This document shows positions 1 through 10,200 of a stretch of 64,000 nucleotides of DNA, piece by piece. The stretch comes from Nocardia concava NBRC 100430 (GTDB taxonomy: Bacteria; Actinomycetota; Actinomycetes; Mycobacteriales; Mycobacteriaceae), in the NCBI RefSeq assembly GCF_000308815.1, contig NZ_BAFX01000206.1:62001-126000 (forward strand), in the 5' to 3' direction. Under the pieces are notes generated by a model. The model was not told where the DNA came from. It did not search any database and worked only from the letters and a program-made list of their open reading frames with translations. The translations under genes were made by a program, and so were the position numbers. Position 1 is the stretch's first letter; each line of letters opens with the position of its first letter.

Positions 1-14
1 TCGCGCTGCGCGGC

Positions 15-1223
15 ATGGGTGACCCGCTCGCTCGACTGCTCAGCGGGGATGAAGGCCACGATGACCCCTACTCGCTGATCGATCAGCTGCGCGGCGCCGG
101 CGGGGTGCAGCTCACGCCGTTCGGCTATGCCGCTTTCGACTACGAGCTGTGCCGGGAAATCCTGCGCGACAGACGATTCGGCGTGCGCGTACCGATCGAT
201 CCGGCCGTGCCCTTCCTGTTGCGCCGGTACGCCGAGCGAGTTGTGTTGCCACCCAACCCGATCGAAGCGCCATCCATGTTCGCGCAGGACCCACCGGAGC
301 ATGGCCGCCTGCGCAGATCGGTCGCATCCGCGTTCACCCCCCGTGCCGTCTCCCGCCTGGGCGATCGGGTCCGCGAAGTCATCGCGGAGCTGCTCGACGC
401 GCTGGCTGCGCGCGAATCTGTGGACCTGATCGCGGATTTCGCCGCGCAGGTGCCGATCGCTCTCATCGCGGAGATGATGGGCTTCCCGGCGGCCGATCGC
501 CAGATGTTCCAGCGTTGGGGGTACGCGGTCGCTCCGCTTCTGGATGTCGGAGTTTCCTGGCAGACCCATCACCGCGCGATGGCCGCGACCGCGGCGATGA
601 AGGACTACCTCGCAGCGCACATCGAGAAGCTGCGCCGCGAACCCGGGGACGATATCTTCAGCCTCCTGGTCTCCACGAGCGACCAGACCGACGACGAATT
701 GCTGTCCAGCGCCAGCCTGCTGCTGGGCGCGGGTTTCATCAACACCACGAACCTGATCGGTAATGCCGTCCCGATCCTGTTATCCCACTCCGGTCAACTC
801 GACCTCCTTCGCCTCGAGCCCGAGCGTTGGCCACTTGCGATCGAGGAACTGCTGCGCTTCGACCCGCCGATCCAGATGACCGTCCGTCGCGCCCTGGAGC
901 CTGTGGAATTCGACGGCGGCGTTCCCCTCGAGCCGGGAAAGTCGATCCTCGTCTCCCTGGCCGGCGCCAACCGCGATCCCGTCAAATTCCCCGACCCCAC
1001 CCGCTTCGACGTCACCCGCCCCAACGCCGGGGATCACCTCTCCTTCGGCACCGGTATACACGGTTGCCTCGGCGCCTACCTGGCGCGACTGGAGGCCCTG
1101 CATGCACTGCCTGCCCTCTTCGAACGCTTCCCCGACATCCGCCTCGACGGCGAGCCGACCCGCCGGCCGCTGTCCACTCTGCACGGTTACTCACACATGC
1201 CCGTTCAGCTGAAGCCCCGTTGA
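15..1223 (+). CDS. Cytochrome P450, atypical I-helix; true start may lie left of the window
   Basis: Haem-thiolate monooxygenase of the soluble bacterial class, expected to hydroxylate or epoxidise a small molecule using external ferredoxin and reductase; by position a tailoring enzyme of the adjacent polyketide. Visible motifs are the K-helix ExxR (EELLR) and the haem loop FGTGIHGCLG with the ligand Cys at residue 351. The I-helix reads AGFINTTN (residues 239-246): against the usual AGFETTTN pattern the acidic residue is Ile and the following Thr is Asn, so the normal acid-alcohol proton relay is altered. The 402-residue length fits the family, but the frame stays open to the left edge and no Shine-Dalgarno is visible before this ATG, so the N-terminus may extend beyond the window. 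It heads a plus-strand series with the second P450, thioesterase and methyltransferase. The substrate is not determined by the sequence. Confidence 0.9.
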   Translation: MGDPLARLLSGDEGHDDPYSLIDQLRGAGGVQLTPFGYAAFDYELCREILRDRRFGVRVPIDPAVPFLLRRYAERVVLPPNPIEAPSMFAQDPPEHGRLRRSVASAFTPRAVSRLGDRVREVIAELLDALAARESVDLIADFAAQVPIALIAEMMGFPAADRQMFQRWGYAVAPLLDVGVSWQTHHRAMAATAAMKDYLAAHIEKLRREPGDDIFSLLVSTSDQTDDELLSSASLLLGAGFINTTNLIGNAVPILLSHSGQLDLLRLEPERWPLAIEELLRFDPPIQMTVRRALEPVEFDGGVPLEPGKSILVSLAGANRDPVKFPDPTRFDVTRPNAGDHLSFGTGIHGCLGAYLARLEALHALPALFERFPDIRLDGEPTRRPLSTLHGYSHMPVQLKPR

Positions 1224-1297
1224 CTACTCAGTGGTAAGTTCGCTGCAATGCGATAACGATCCCGCATTACTTCCGCTGGAACGAGATTGAGGCAGTA

Positions 1298-1320
1298 CGG
1301 GGTTCGCCCCGCGTGGGGAG
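1298..1320 (+). promoter_or_regulatory. GGGG/CCCC/GGGG element covering the ribosome binding site of the second P450
   Basis: GGGG at 1299-1302, CCCC at 1307-1310 and GGGG at 1315-1318 are each separated by four bases. The middle run can pair with either flank. Pairing with the first gives a TTCG-loop hairpin (stem 1298-1302 with 1307-1311). Pairing with the last hides the GGGGAG Shine-Dalgarno (1315-1320) of the TTG-initiated P450. The pairing is seen in the sequence; a regulatory role is inference. Confidence 0.3.
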
Positions 1321-1327
1321 TTGGTCC

Positions 1328-2545
1328 TTGAATACCGAAGCGATTGTGCTGGATCCGACGGGCGCCGATGTTCAGGCTGAGAACGAGCGGATACGCGAGC
1401 GCGGTCCGGTCTCGTTGGTGGAGTTGCCCGCGGGGGTCTCGGCATGGGCGGTCACCGATGCGGTGGTGCTGAAGGAATTGCTCGCCGATCCCCGGGTGTC
1501 CAAGGATCCGCGCCAGCATTGGACGGCCTTCAAGAACGGGGAGATCGACCATCGGTGGCCGTTGCACCCGTGGGTCATCGCGGAGAATATGTTCACCGCG
1601 TACGGCGACCAGCATCGCCGCCTCCGCAAACTGGTGGCCCCGGCGTTCACCGCTCGCCGCACCGCCCTGATGCGCCCGGGGATCGAAACCATCGTCGATG
1701 GACTGCTGAAGCGACTGGATGCCCTTCCCCCGGGTGAAGCCGTCGACCTGCGGCCCACCTACGCGTACCCGGTGCCGATTCAGGTCATCGGTGAATTGCT
1801 CGGCGTGCCGAAGCATTTGAACGCCAAGATTCACGCGTGCGTCGACGGGTTCTTCGACACGTCCTTCACGCCCGCGCAGGCGCAGGCCAATGTCCTCAAA
1901 ATGGTCTCGCTGATGGGGCAATTGATCTTCTATCGGCGCGGCAACCCCGGCGACGACATCACGAGTGCGCTGATCTCGGCCGTCGACGAGGACTCCGACC
2001 GGCTGACGCAGAAAGAAGTGATCGACACCCTGATCCTGGTGATCAATGCCGGTCACGAGACCACGGTCAACCTGCTCGACCAGGCGATCGTCGCCCTGCT
2101 GACCAACCCGGAACAGCGGGCCGACGTGCTCTCCGGCCGGGTGCCGTGGTCGGAGGTGATCGAGGAAGCGCTGCGATACCAGCCGCCCATCACACATCTG
2201 CCCCTGCGCTACGCGGTCGAGGACATCGAGGTCGCCGGTGTCCGGATCGCCGCGGGCGAGGCGATCCTCGCCTCCTACGGGGCCGCGAGCCGCGACCCGG
2301 GCGTTCACGGTGACACCGCCGGGGATTTCGACATTCACCGGGAAAACAAGGAGCACATCGCCTTCGGATACGGTGCGCACCATTGCCTCGGTGCGCCCTT
2401 GGCCCGGCTCGAGGCGGCCATCGCACTCCCGGCCCTGTTCGAGCGATTCCCGAATATGCGATTGGCGGTGGACCCCGCCGAACTCCGGCCGCTGGGCAGC
2501 TTCGTCTCCAACGGTCATCAGTCGGTCCCCGTTCTGCTGCAATGA
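1328..2545 (+). CDS. Cytochrome P450 monooxygenase, canonical motifs
   Basis: Second P450 of the tailoring set, about 405 residues. The I-helix is canonical (AGHETT starting at residue 241), the K-helix ExxR is EEALR, and the haem loop is FGYGAHHCLG with Cys at 353. I chose the TTG at 1328 because GGGGAG (1315-1320) lies seven bases upstream and the product then begins MNTEAIVLDPTG, a familiar P450 start. A GTG at 1313 in the same frame is the alternative. It follows the first P450 after a gap of about 100 bp and precedes the type II thioesterase by 34 bp, so co-transcription is likely. Expected role is oxidation of the polyene product; regiochemistry cannot be read. No ferredoxin gene is visible nearby, so redox partners must come from elsewhere in the genome. 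Confidence 0.92.
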   Translation: MNTEAIVLDPTGADVQAENERIRERGPVSLVELPAGVSAWAVTDAVVLKELLADPRVSKDPRQHWTAFKNGEIDHRWPLHPWVIAENMFTAYGDQHRRLRKLVAPAFTARRTALMRPGIETIVDGLLKRLDALPPGEAVDLRPTYAYPVPIQVIGELLGVPKHLNAKIHACVDGFFDTSFTPAQAQANVLKMVSLMGQLIFYRRGNPGDDITSALISAVDEDSDRLTQKEVIDTLILVINAGHETTVNLLDQAIVALLTNPEQRADVLSGRVPWSEVIEEALRYQPPITHLPLRYAVEDIEVAGVRIAAGEAILASYGAASRDPGVHGDTAGDFDIHRENKEHIAFGYGAHHCLGAPLARLEAAIALPALFERFPNMRLAVDPAELRPLGSFVSNGHQSVPVLLQ

Positions 2546-2579
2546 CATTCACCGATTCACCGATCCGCCGAGAGGTCCC

Positions 2580-3335
2580 ATGGGAAACGCCAGCTGGTTG
2601 CGTAGGTTGTCCGCCGGAGCGGAGGATGGCGCCCACACCCTGATCTGCTTTCCCCACGCCGGCGGATCGGCCATCTCCTACGGGCCGCTGGCCAGAACGC
2701 TCGGACCGCAATTCCGTGTGTTCGGTGTGCAATACCCCGGCCGCCAGGACCGCAGGCACGAACCGTTGCTCGGCAGCGTCGCCGAGCTCGTCGAGGGTGC
2801 GCTGCCGGAGATTCGCGAACTGATTCCGGAGACCGCGGGCTACTCGCTGTTCGGCCACAGCATGGGTGCGGCGGTGGCGTTCGAGACCTGTCGCCGTCTC
2901 GAACAGGAGCAGGTGACGCCGCCCGCCACCTTGTTCGTATCGGGCCGAATCGCACCGGCGCGCAAGGGTTCTCACGGTGTGCACCGCTACAGCGATCAGG
3001 AACTGATCCGCCACCTGCTGGACTTCGGCGGCACGCCCGCGGCGCTGCTGGAGGATCCCGATTTCCGATCGCTCATTCTCTCGGTCACGAGAAGTGATTA
3101 CCGTGCGATCGAAACCTACACGTGCGCACCGGATTCCACCGTCGAGTCACCGGTCGTGGCGCTGGTCGGCGACAGTGATCCCGCCACCAGCATCGCCGAC
3201 CTGAAGGAGTGGCAGGCGCACACCACCGGACCCTTCACACAGACGTCGTTCCCGGGCGGCCATTTCTACATCGATGCCAACTCACACGGTGTGGCCCAAC
3301 TGATTCGTGATCAGAGAGACTGCAACTATGCCTGA
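2580..3335 (+). CDS. Type II (editing) thioesterase of the PKS cluster
   Basis: Free-standing alpha/beta-hydrolase of 251 residues, the usual type II thioesterase size. The family removes wrong or decarboxylated acyl groups from PKS carrier proteins and so keeps the assembly line moving. The characteristic N-terminal FPHAGGSAISY is present. The catalytic triad is visible as Ser94 in GHSMGA, Asp200 in GDSDP and His228 in GGHFYI. The ATG at 2580 is preceded by AGAGG four bases upstream. The stop overlaps the following methyltransferase start by eight bases (3328-3335), indicating translational coupling. It differs from the chain-terminating TE fused to the last PKS module, which it may assist. 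With an AT-less loading module, stalled carriers could be common, which would make such an editor useful; that last point is inference. Confidence 0.93.
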   Translation: MGNASWLRRLSAGAEDGAHTLICFPHAGGSAISYGPLARTLGPQFRVFGVQYPGRQDRRHEPLLGSVAELVEGALPEIRELIPETAGYSLFGHSMGAAVAFETCRRLEQEQVTPPATLFVSGRIAPARKGSHGVHRYSDQELIRHLLDFGGTPAALLEDPDFRSLILSVTRSDYRAIETYTCAPDSTVESPVVALVGDSDPATSIADLKEWQAHTTGPFTQTSFPGGHFYIDANSHGVAQLIRDQRDCNYA

Positions 3336-4188
3336 AACCGCTGGACCCGTTTCGAATGTTTCGGACACCGCGCACTGGGTGGCCGCGTATCGCGCGCTCG
3401 AATCCGCCCGTCCCGATGCGCTCTTTCACGATCCGCTCGCGGAGCGGCTGGCCGGCGAAACCGGCAAGGCCATCGTCGCGGGCGAAGGATCGAACGCCAT
3501 GGCCGGCTGGCCCTTGGTCACCAGAACCAAGGTCATCGATGACCTGATCGCCGAAACCCTTTCCAAGGGCTGCGATCTCGTCATCAATATGGCGGCGGGT
3601 ATGGATGCGCGCCCGTATCGTCTCGATCTGCCCGCCGATCTCCGCTGGATCGAAGTCGACTTCCCGGATCTGATCGCCGAGAAGAACCGTCTGCTGGAAG
3701 ACGAGACCCCGCGCTGCGAACTCACCCGCGCCGCAGTGGATCTCGCGGACCCGGCAGCGCGCGACCAATTCCTGAACCAGGCGCTCGAGGGCGCGAAGAA
3801 GGCGCTCGTCCTGACCGAGGGACTGGTGTACTACCTGTCCGACGACGAGGTCTCGGGATTGGCCTCGGCACTGGCGCGGCCCGAAATCGCCTGGTGGATC
3901 ATGGATGTGAACAACAAGCCCGTGGTCGACCGGTTCAACCGGGTGAACAAGAAGCTGCTCGAGAATTCGCCCTGGAAGTTCGGGCCGCTCGAACCGCTGC
4001 GATTCTTCGCCGACGCGGGCTGGACCGCGGACGAGGTCGTCGGATTGTTCCGGATGGCAGCCCGATTCCGCCGGTTGCCCCCGCTGCTGTGGTCGCTCGC
4101 CTTCGCGCCGGTCGGTCCCCGAATGCCGCTCGGCGCCAAGCGGATTCCGTGGTACGGGGCGGTTCGGCTCACGCACACCGGCAAATGA
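3328..4188 (+). CDS. SAM-dependent O-methyltransferase, leucine carboxyl methyltransferase family
   Basis: 286-residue class I methyltransferase of the LCMT / TIGR00027 type found in actinomycete polyketide clusters. The SAM-binding glycine motif is visible as NMAAGMDARPYRL (about residues 86-98), followed by the acidic strand-end motif in WIEVDFPDLI and the LTEGLVYYL segment typical of the family. Members methylate protein or small-molecule carboxylates and some hydroxyls. In this cluster a plausible target is the C-1 carboxylate of the released polyene acid or a hydroxyl added by a P450; this is inference. The ATG at 3328 overlaps the thioesterase stop and is the natural start. It is the last plus-strand gene before the hairpin at 4196-4228 and faces the PKS operon tail to tail. 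Confidence 0.88.
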   Translation: MPETAGPVSNVSDTAHWVAAYRALESARPDALFHDPLAERLAGETGKAIVAGEGSNAMAGWPLVTRTKVIDDLIAETLSKGCDLVINMAAGMDARPYRLDLPADLRWIEVDFPDLIAEKNRLLEDETPRCELTRAAVDLADPAARDQFLNQALEGAKKALVLTEGLVYYLSDDEVSGLASALARPEIAWWIMDVNNKPVVDRFNRVNKKLLENSPWKFGPLEPLRFFADAGWTADEVVGLFRMAARFRRLPPLLWSLAFAPVGPRMPLGAKRIPWYGAVRLTHTGK

Positions 4189-4195
4189 CCGGATA

Positions 4196-4228
4196 GCGGC
4201 CGGGAGGGCGAATCACCCTCCCGGCCGC
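4196..4228. terminator. Bidirectional hairpin between the convergent operons
   Basis: Perfect 13-bp inverted repeat, GCGGCCGGGAGGG at 4196-4208 and its complement at 4216-4228, with a seven-base loop. It lies eight bases after the methyltransferase stop and five before the PKS stop. There is no T tract, as is common for actinobacterial terminators. Its symmetry and position suggest it serves both strands. Confidence 0.75.
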
Positions 4229-4232
4229 ATCA

Positions 4233-7200
4233 TCACACCAGCTCTTCCAGCCAGTCGTCGACCGCCGCGGCGACCTGATCCGATCCCTCGTGCAGCATGG
4301 CGAAGTGGTTGGCATCCACCTGAACCACACGGTGGCTCTCGTCCCACGGCTGGGCCTGCCACGCCTGGAAGTCCTCGGGGACACCGGGAATCCGCTGCGC
4401 GCACTGCAGGAACAGCGTGGGCGCGGCGATCTTCCCGGGCAGGATGCCGCGCAGCACCTGAATGTACTGGCCCATGGCGGTCAATCGGGCGGGGTCGAAT
4501 CGGTCGAAGGCGGCCTCGTTGGTCACCATGTTCTCGGCGACCGGCTTGAGGATCCACTCACTGCCGTCGCCCTCGGCCACCCGGTAGCTGTCCACCAGCA
4601 CCACTCCCGTCGGCGCATGCCCGCCGAGCGCCTCCAGCTGTTCGGCGACGCTGTAGGCCAGCACCCCGCCGGAGGAGTACCCGAACAGCACGAACGGCTG
4701 CCCGTCGGCGGCGTCGAGGATGGGCTTGATCAATGCCTTGGTGGCGGCGGCATAGTCGGTGGGCAGCGGCTCGCCCGCGTGGGATCCCATCGGTGCGAGG
4801 CCGACCACGTCGCGGGCCGTGCGCAGTTTGCTTGCCATCCGGGCGTACTGGCGCACACCGCCCGCCGCCATCGGCGGGGCGATGCAGATGATGCGCGGTG
4901 TGGCGTCGCCCTCGGTCATGCGGATGAGCTCCGGCTCGACGGCCGGCACCTCGTTGGCGGTGAACAGGTCACGCATCTGTGCCGCCAGGTGCAGCAGCAG
5001 GAAGGCGACCGAGTACTGTTCCCGGCCGACCGCGGTGCGGAACATGCCGTACAGCGAGTCATCGGCGACACCCTCCTCACGATCTCGCTGGGCGGCCGCG
5101 TCGACGGCGTTCGCGAGCGAGCCCGCGCCTTCCGCCAATCGTTCGTCCAGCTGTTTCGCGAGAATCTGGGGCGTCGGGAAGTCGAAGACCAAGGTGCCGG
5201 GCAGCTGCACGCCCGTGGCGTCGCGCAGGGCGTTGCGGAATTCGACCGCGGTGAGCGAGTCGAATCCCATTTCGCCGAACACATTGTCGACCGCGATGAG
5301 CTCGACATCCGCGTAGCCGAGCGTCTTGGCCGCCTGCTTGCGCACGAACTCCACGAGCTTCGGAAGCCGTTCGGCGGACGGCAGGCCGACCAGCTCCAGC
5401 AGCGGTGACGGCGTCTCACGCTGGGCCGTAACCGGTACCAGCCCGCGGATCAGGGCGGGTGCGTGCTCGGCTCGCGTGCGGAGCACGGCCCGGTCGACCG
5501 GCAATGCGACCAGCTGGGCGACGCCGGAGGTCACCGCGGCATCGAAGAGCGCCAGGCCGTCGGCTTCGGACAGCGCCGGGAAGCCCTGCCGCCGCATGCG
5601 TTCGAAATCCTCGTCGGAGAGTTCGGTGCCCAGACCGCTCGATCGTTCCCACAGGCCGTAATCGATCGAGGTGGCCGCCCACCCGGCCGACCGGCGGTAG
5701 GTGGCGAGGGCATCGAGGTAGACATTGGCGGCCGCGTAGTTGGCCTGGCCGGCGGCCAGCACCAAACCACCGGCGGAGGACACCAGTACGAACAGCGAAA
5801 GCGGCAGGTCACTGGTGAGTTCGTGCAGATGCCACGCGGCATCGGCCTTGGGCGCGAACACGGCATCGATACGACCGCTCGTCATCGATTCGATCAGGCC
5901 GTGGTCGGCGATGCCCGCCGCGTGCACGACACCGGTCAGCGGGTACTCGGGCCCGATCTCGTCGAGCAATGCCTTCAGCGCGTCTCGATCGGAGACATCG
6001 CAGGCGGCGACGGTCACCTGCGCACCGAGTTCGGTCAACTCGGCGCGCAGCGCGTCCGCGCCGGGGGCTTCCGGCCCGCGCCGGGACGTCAGAACCAGCC
6101 GCCGCGCACCGTATTCGGTGACCAGATGCCGTGCGAAGAGCGCGCCGAGCCCGCCGGTGCCGCCGGTGATCAGCACCGTGCCGGTGTCCAACGGTTCGAC
6201 CGGCTCGCGGTCGGCCTCGGTGACCTGATGTTGCACCAGCCGCGGCACCAGGACCTTCGCGTCACGCAGCGCGCCCTCCGGCTCTGCCGCCAGGGCTGCC
6301 GCGGCGGTGGCGACGGCGGCCGGATCGTGGTCGATCGAACCCTCGAGGTCCAAGAGCTGCAATCGATTCGGATGTTCGGCCTGGGCCGCGCGCACCAGAC
6401 CCCAGACGGGCGCCTGCGCCGGGCGGACTTGCTCCCACTCGCTGGTGCGGACCGCGTCGCGGGTCAGGATCACCAGGCGGGACTCGGCGAATCGATTGTC
6501 GCCCAACCACTGTTGGACAGCGGCCAGTACGTCGTGCACCGCCTCGCGGGCGTCGTGCGACGACGCGTCGCCGGTATCGGCGCAGTGGAGCAGAACGAGC
6601 GCGGGGACCACGGCTTCGGCCGATGCGTCGAGTTCCGCGACCAGCGTCGCGAGGTCGGGAAAGCCGCGCACCTCCGCCGAACCCGGCGCGCCGATGACCG
6701 CCGTGCGTGCCAGGACTGCCGAACCGCCGCTGACCGACGGCGTGATCCAATCCACCCGGTACAGGGCGTCGGCCACCCGGTCGGCGCGCAGCCGGTCCGC
6801 GGACACCTGTCGGGTGTCCAGCGAGTCGACCGACAAGACCGGGTTGCCGGTGCTGTCGGCCAGCCACAGCGTGAAACGGCTGTCGTGCACCCGGATTCGG
6901 GCCCGGACGGCGCTGCCTCCGGCCGAGTGCAGTGCGACGCCGCGCCAGCTGAACGGCAGCGCGGGCGCGTCGAGGCCGCCATTGCGGAGTTGATCCACGA
7001 TGAGGGCATGCATTGCCGCGTCGAAGAGTGCGGGGTGCAGGCCGTATCCTTCGGCGGCCTCCGCATCGGGCAGGGCCACCTCGGCGAACAGCTCGTGACC
7101 GTCGGCGCCGTGCTCGCCGCGTCGCCACATTGCTCGCATGCCCTGGAAGTAGGGGCCGTATCCGTATCCGGCATCCAGCAGCTCGGTGTACGCGTCGGTT

Positions 7201-10200
7201 ACGTCGATCGCCTCGGCGTCGACCGGAGGCCAGGTGGCGAGATCGAAATCGGGTCGGACGTCCTCGGCGGTGAGGTCACCCTCCGCGTGCAATGTCCATG
7301 CGACCGCGTCGGGTTGGCGCGAGTGAATCGTGATGCGCCGGCGACCGGAATCATTCGCCGCGCCGACCACCACCTGTACCGAAACCCCGTCGTGGGCAGG
7401 CAATGTCAGCGGTGCGTGCAGGATCAGCTCCTCCACCCTCGGGTGGCCGAGCAATCCGCCCACATGGGTCGCCAACTCGACGAAACCGGTTCCCGGCAGC
7501 AGTGCCGTGCCGAGCACGCTGTGATCGGCGAGCCATCCGACCGAGTTCAGCGACCATCGGCCGACGTAGCTCACGCCATCCGAATCGGGTTGCGGGACAA
7601 CCGCTCCCAGCAGAGGATGGGAGACGGGATCCAATCCGGCGGCGTCCGCCTCGGCGGCCAGCCACGTGGTCGACAGATACCGCTTCGCATCGAGCCAGAA
7701 ACGCTCGCGTTGAAACGCGTAGGTGGGCAGGTCGATCGGCTGTGCACCGGGGTAGAACGCGGGCCAATCCACCTCCGCGCCCGACACGAACAACTTCGCC
7801 ACCGCGGCCGTCACCGTGGCAGTCGAGGCGTCATCGCGGCGCGCCAACGCGACCGCGACGGTGGCTTCAGCGTCCACGGTGCCCGCCACCATCGGCGTGA
7901 GCACCGCGTCCGGTCCGATCTCGGCGAAGCGCACCACACCGGCGTCCGCCATGGTGGTCACCGCGTCGGCGAACCGCACTGTGGCGCGGACCTGACGCAC
8001 CCAGTACGCCGGGTCCGACATCTCATCGGTCACCCGGGCGCCGGTCACGGTCGATACCAGCGGAATGGTCGGCCGAGCGAAGTTCAAGCCCTCGACCACC
8101 GCGGCGAACTCCGCCGACATCGGGTCCATCAATCCGGAATGGAAAGCGTGCGAGACTCGCAGACGGCTTGTCCGCCAGGACTTCTCGGCGAACACCTCGG
8201 CGAGCGCATCGACTTCGGTCTCGACACCGGAGATCACCACCGAGGTGGGGCTGTTCACCGCCGCGATCGAGACGCCGTCGGTCAGCAGCGGGGCCACGGC
8301 GGATTCCGGCGCTCCCACCGCGAGCATCGCGCCACCCGCCGGGAGCGCCTGCATCAACCGGCCGCGCGCGGCCACCAAGACGCAGGCGTCCGAGAGCGAC
8401 AGCACCCCTGCGATATGCGCGGCGGCGATCTCGCCGATCGAGTGGCCCGCCACCAGGTTCGGGCGCAGACCCCACGCCTCGAGCAGGCGATACAGCGCGA
8501 CCTCGAAGGCGAACAGCCCGGCCTGCGCGAAGACGGTCTGGTTGACCAGGTCCGTGGCGGCCAGTGCCTCATCGAGCGAGATAGGCTGGCCGAGAAGCGG
8601 ATTCAGCTCCGCGACGATCTTGTCGAACGCCTCCGCGAAAACCGGGTGCGTACGCAGCTGCTCGGCCATACCGGCCCACTGCGCGCCCTGACCCGAGAAG
8701 ACGAACCCCGTCGAACCCGAAGTCGCGCGACCCGAGACGACACCGGGTAGGGAGTCTCCACGACCCAAAGCGTCGATGCCCGAGAGCAGTTCGTCGCGAT
8801 CGGCACCGAGGACCACCGCTCGATGGCCGAGCGTGGCGCGGGTGGCGGTCAGCGAGTATCCGACATCGTTTGCCGCGAAGCCATTTTCGCGGACGTACGA
8901 CCCCAAGCGAACGGCCTGTACGTCGAGGGCACGGGGACTGGCGGCGGACAGCACCCACGGCACGACCGCCCCGACGGGCTCGGCCGGGGTCGTCACGGCG
9001 GCGGGATCCGGTTCGGCGGCGGGAGCCTGCTCGATGATGACGTGCGCGTTGGTGCCGCTGATGCCGAAGGACGAAACACCCGCCCGCCGTGGGCGATCGA
9101 CCACCGGCCACGACACCGGTTCGGTCAGCAGCCGCACCTCGCCCGCGGACCAGTCGACCTTGGACGACGGCCGGTCCACGTGCAGCGTGCGCGGCAGCAG
9201 CCCGTGCCGCATCGCCATCACCATCTTGATCACGCCGCCCACGCCCGCGGCGGCCTGCGCGTGCCCGATGTTCGACTTCAGCGACCCCAGCCACAGCGGA
9301 CGCTCCGGCGCGCGATCACGGCCGTAGGTGCCCAGCAAGGCCTGGGCCTCGATCGGATCGCCCAAAGTCGTTCCGGTGCCGTGCCCTTCGACCGCGTCGA
9401 CATCGGCGGCGGAGATTCCGGCACTGGCCAGCGCCTGCTCGATGACGCGTCGCTGCGCGGGACCGTTGGGCGCGGTCAGCCCGTTGGAGGCGCCGTCGGA
9501 GTTCACCGCCGAACCGGCCATCACCGCGAGAATCCGGTGGCCCTTGCGTTGCGCGTCGGACAGTCGCTCCAGCACCAGCACACCGGCGCCCTCCGCCCAG
9601 CCGACGCCATCGGCGCTGTCGGAGAACGACTTACAGCGGCCGTCGACGGCCAGTCCGCGCTGGCGGCTGAACTCGATCAACGTGTCCGGGCCCGCCATCA
9701 CGGTGACACCGCCCGCCAGGGCCAGCTCGCATTCGCCCGCGCGCAGTGCGGCGGCGGCCGAATGCATGGCCACCAGCGAGGACGAACACGCGGTGTCGAC
9801 GGTGACCGACGGGCCCTGGAGTCCGAAGGTGTAGGAGAGCCGGCCCGAGGCCAGCGATCCGGCGTTCGTATTGGCCGGGTAGTCGTGGTACATCATGCCG
9901 ACCCACACGCCGGTCGCGCTGCCGCGCAGGGTCGTCGGGTCGATTCCGGCGCGTTCGAAGGCCTCCCAGGAGGTTTCGAGCAGGAGGAACTGCTGCGGGT
10001 CCATGGTGGCCGCTTCATTCGGGCTGATGCCGAAGAACGTGGGATCGAAATCGCCCGCGGTGTGCAGGAAGCCGCCGGATCGGGTGTGGGAGCGGCCGGG
10101 TAGTTCGCCGGTGGGGTCGTAGATGCGCTCCATGTCCCAGCCGCGGTTGGCGGGGAGATCGGTGGTGGCGTCGACGCCGTCGGAGACCAGTCGCCACAGG

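Noticed and set aside
5463..8750. Long plus-strand open frame (1095 codons) opposite PKS D, and similar ones at 22606-24216, 28329-30797 and 43599-45992
   Set aside because: They are antisense shadows of the PKS genes, which are confirmed by continuous catalytic domains. The shadows show no domains, are rich in Arg, Gly, Gln and His, and arise from strong third-position GC bias.
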